Source: Didymodactylos carnosus (taxonomy: Eukaryota; Rotifera; Eurotatoria; Philodinida; Philodinidae). From it: a stretch of DNA of 64,000 nucleotides. Shown here in pieces: positions 62,661 through 64,000 of the stretch (position 1 is the stretch's first letter; every line of letters starts with the position of its first letter). A program made the position numbers and the translations under genes. Below the pieces are notes generated by a model, which saw only the letters and a list, made by a program, of their open reading frames with translations, was not told where the DNA came from and ran no database searches. The DNA is taken from NCBI GenBank assembly GCA_905250885.1, contig CAJNOQ010000077.1, positions 1-64,000 of the forward strand. Direction: 5' to 3'.

Positions 62661-64000
62661 CTAAATGAACAAAAGTGAAATCGGTTCATCACTCAAAATA
62701 ATACGCTACGAACACAAAAAACTATTCAAGATTTCATCAAGATTCTGTGTAAATATCGAAAATCTGTCAAGATTCTGACTGACTAATCAATGACTAATTA
62801 ATTAATTTCTCAGAATTAGTTACAAATCTTAATCAAGTTTTTTCAAGGCAGATTCTATAACAAAAATTGTCGAAATCTTGAACTGCAAGGTGATCTCACG
62901 ATCTTGGCAGATGTCAAAAATCTTTCGTAAGATCTTGAATTGAGCTTTAATTTTGAAACTTGAGAAATCTTTTAAGTTTTAATCAAAATCTTGACTCAAG
63001 ATCTTTGACCTGGGTCATTCGTAAATGAAACTGATCTTGTACTTTGCTAAGAGGACATAAAATTATTTATATTCTGGATGTTTTAGGTTTTTCTGAACAG
63101 GTTCAACTGAACATATGAGACTGTTAAGCTTTGATGTTGATTAAAATATAAATTACAACAGAACCTACCAAAAAATTTAGGGTATTTTACTTTGATAATG
63201 AAAAGTCTAGTTTTTGTTGGACAGGAATCGGCATACTCACTTTTACTTTGTCATTTCGTCGCCAGTATTTTTTTTAGTAAAGAAATTTACGTAACAAAAG
63301 AAAAAAACCAACATTATCTAAATAAGCTTTTAAGCGCTGCAGTCATGGATTTATTCTGACTGACTTTTACAGAAAACTTGAACCGTTTCTTCAGAAGTCA
63401 AGTTTTATATTTTAATCCTAAAAGCCAGTTGATGCTAAAACGAAGTATAAGCAATTAACTCACAGATTATCGACTACGCTTGTTCTCGTGGTGAAGGTCA
63501 TTTTTAGAAGAAAACCTATATTAAGGGAAATAACCTATTTTTGAATATTTTCATGAAAATTAAAAGATTGATAACTGCGTGATTCTGATTAACGGGTGAC
63601 GCAAAGTAAATCAGTCTCATCGTATTTTATGAATAACTTTTTTATCTTTTTAACGAATTCAACGGAAAGCTCATTTCATGATGCATCATTTTTCGTTGTA
63701 TAAAGAATAACAGATTTAGGAGATGTATCACGGGATAGATGTGAAGAGCACGGTTCAGGTAATCAAAGCGCAAACCAGAATCACAACTGAAGAAGAAATT
63801 AAACGGGATCACTTCTGCCATTTTTCCGGGATCACATCTATTTCTGCCCCAAAACAAAAATTGTGTCGTAAATTAAAAAGTAATTGTTTACGTTTAAACG
63901 CCAGATTTTATTGTTTCGACAAAAATTAATAAAAGTAAAGTAATTGTTTAACGAGAAAAACAGAGCGTTTAAACGGAAACATAAAATACCACTCTGTGAA
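62661..64000. other. Upstream of the first Tudor exon; possible intron
   Basis: The first exon found for the Tudor gene needs at least one more upstream exon, so this is probably intron that runs out of the window. 62690-63005 is enriched in AAGATC/CAAGAT words in both orientations, suggesting an old inverted-repeat transposon. Near 63895-63980 a GTTTAAACG motif recurs in inverted orientation. A short ATG-bearing stretch with a good donor at 63501-63464 is in the wrong phase to join directly. Confidence 0.35.

Noticed and set aside
63464-63501. ATG exon (MTFTTRTSVVDNL) with a good donor, possible first exon of the Tudor gene
   Set aside because: It ends in phase 2 while the next known exon needs phase 1, and no intermediate exon was found.

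Overview
The window is eukaryotic nuclear DNA, strongly AT-rich, with spliced genes whose introns are mostly 45-75 bp plus a few of 1-10 kb packed with small DNA transposons. Gene content (a p160 nuclear-receptor coactivator, PEX1, 14-3-3, a multi-Tudor germline-type protein, two Golgi glycosyltransferase-like proteins) is animal. Base composition, intron size and the transposon mix (Helitron-like, hAT-like, piggyBac-like, long-inverted-repeat foldbacks, LINE relic) fit a rotifer, most likely a bdelloid; this is inference, since no species-diagnostic sequence was recognised.

Layout. 1-2600: non-coding, with a ~230 bp direct repeat present twice. 2632-4004 (+): GT31 beta-1,3-galactosyltransferase-like type II membrane protein, 3 exons. 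4005-7139: intergenic, with a decayed LINE reverse-transcriptase tail and a hAT-like MITE with a perfect 8-bp target duplication. 7140-8120 (+): single-exon type II membrane protein with a DxD-type motif. 8447-8626: a 180-bp Helitron-like element with both ends. 9543-32073 (-): a large p160/SRC (NCOA, Taiman) coactivator gene of at least 22 exons, with a probable 3' exon cluster at 9.5-10.3 kb behind a ~9.9 kb intron; its introns carry several transposons. 35681-41541 (+): PEX1, 21 exons, tandem AAA modules. 42984-44347 (-): 14-3-3, 6 exons. 47802-62660 (-): giant multi-Tudor protein, 24 exons in the window, at least 8 Tudor modules and an RG-rich linker; its 5' end is not found.

Exon models were built by hand from GT/AG signals and phase. 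The summed exon lengths of the p160 core (5019 nt), PEX1 (3222 nt), 14-3-3 (741 nt) and Tudor (6567 nt after 2 leading nt) all divide by 3 without internal stops, which supports them. The genes do not form one pathway: they are ordinary housekeeping, signalling and germline genes. The most notable features are the Tudor protein that carries its own RG-rich candidate ligand, the coactivator for which no bHLH could be found, the altered P-loop in PEX1 D1, and the many nested or complete small transposons in introns.
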